DNA of 64,000 bases from Breviolum minutum Mf 1.05b.01. Taxonomy: Eukaryota > Sar > Dinophyceae > Suessiales > Symbiodiniaceae. Every line of letters starts with the position of its first letter. Position 1 is the stretch's first letter. The DNA is taken from contig DF240029.1 of assembly GCA_000507305.1 (NCBI GenBank), forward strand, positions 1-64,000, given 5' to 3'. The translations under genes were made by a program, and so were the position numbers. The notes under the pieces were generated by a model that had not been told where the DNA came from, did not search any database, and saw nothing but the letters and a program-made list of their open reading frames with translations. Positions 63,463 to 64,000 of the stretch are shown here, piece by piece.

Positions 63463-63600
63463 ATCATCCCAGTTAGTAGGTGGTAAATAACCATGGTTAG
63501 TAAGTCCCCTAAGTAGGGTTATTCCGAATTCCCCTTCCAACTGGCCTTTTCATGGCTTATAAATGGGGATGAAGCTAACTACTTACCTAACTGGGATGAT
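63463..63600. mobile_element. fold-back element, family F
   Basis: Arms ATCATCCCAGTTAGTAGGT (63463-63481) and ACTTACCTAACTGGGATGAT (63581-63600), with an inner ATAACCATGG/CCATGAAAAGG-like weak hairpin. A second right-arm-like end (CTTACCTAACTGGGGGGGAT) occurs at 63753-63772, suggesting a neighbouring partial copy. Confidence 0.65.
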
Positions 63601-63784
63601 GCTCAGAATGTTGGAGCTCAGTCAAGAGGTGGACCTGAAAAATTTGCTCACCTGGCCAATTGCTGAACATCCAATTGAGGTCACCTTAGTAGGGAAAAAA
63701 ATCGGGAAGTTTCATCGTTTCATCCATCCTGGATGGAGGATCATCCAATCCTTACCTAACTGGGGGGGATGATCCTCCAAGGGG

Positions 63785-63985
63785 TTGGGCCATCAGTTAA
63801 CCTTGGATGCTGATCGGATGGATCTCCAGGTTTGGCATGAAGGCATCGAGTTGAAGGTGACGGATGCAGCGCAGAAGGGTGCGACCTTAGCCTTTGCTGA
63901 AAGTGCCTCGGTTTCGGTTTCGGTTGGGATGGATGGATTTTGTTGGCTGGTAGATTTTTACCTGGGAAAAAATGGATGTTGTTAA
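63785..63985 (+). CDS. exon, hypothetical protein related to 60053 exon
   Basis: One plus frame is open from at least 63785 to TAA 63983. The convincing part is LTLDADRMDLQVWHEGIELK and VTDAAQKGATLAFAESASVS. CTCCAG at 63824-63829 is a possible acceptor just before GTTTGGCATG. VTDAAQKGAT is close to VSDAAQRGST in the gene ending at 60971. The end near 63940 is probably a donor rather than the real stop, and the gene may run beyond the window. Confidence 0.45.
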   Translation: MGHQLTLDADRMDLQVWHEGIELKVTDAAQKGATLAFAESASVSVSVGMDGFCWLVDFYLGKNGCC

Positions 63986-64000
63986 GGGGACACATTTTTT

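Overview
This window looks like nuclear DNA of a dinoflagellate, most probably of the Symbiodiniaceae. Four things support this. The best gene (26873-29459) is a ubiquitin-like plus RCC1-type repeat protein of the kind that is abundant in those genomes. Near position 61414 there is an array of near-identical 33-residue ankyrin units of the GATPLFQAALKGHVEVVRFL type. Some introns can only be closed with GA or GC donors. Finally, an 18-base relic of the dinoflagellate spliced leader is present at 47916. The sequence is AT-rich between genes, carries many microsatellites, and has single-base N placeholders inside two of them (1718 and 45951).

Layout. A small minus-strand coding block (60-615) is followed by a periodic GC-rich repeat (773-1080) and a TTG microsatellite. 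From about 3800 onward nearly every coding segment I can support lies on the plus strand. Exons are short (19-350 bases) and separated by introns of about 65 to 900 bases. By requiring that splice sites and reading phase agree I could join exons into models at 3801-6265, 8015-8373, 12894-13215, 13763-14150, 17008-20299 (VPS13/chorein-like), 21384-21881, 26873-29459 (complete), 30981-31357, 33583-34071, 35807-36572, 37115-37671, 43214-46203, 47056-48517, 54868-55098 and 60053-60971. Long intronless reading frames are rare: 23542-25263 (573 residues, N-terminal part resembling PD-(D/E)XK nuclease domains of bacterial polymorphic toxins), 8940-9242 (PARP-like), and 55799-56086 (secreted, cysteine-containing). 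An ankyrin array at 61414-62468 is decayed.

The most striking signal is not a gene. At least seven families of short fold-back elements (about 95-210 bases, terminal inverted repeats up to 30 bases) occur more than 20 times. Where gene models exist they lie inside introns, and in two cases (54954-55069 and 53833-53927) the element is the whole intron. They behave like introner elements, that is, MITE-like DNA transposons that create introns.

Limits. No searches were run. Many GC-rich exons are open in two or three frames, so for single exons strand and frame are judgements. Family names are given only where the peptide itself was recognisable. Apart from the 26873-29459 gene, no model here has an established start codon. 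Stops that are assigned may lie in retained intron.
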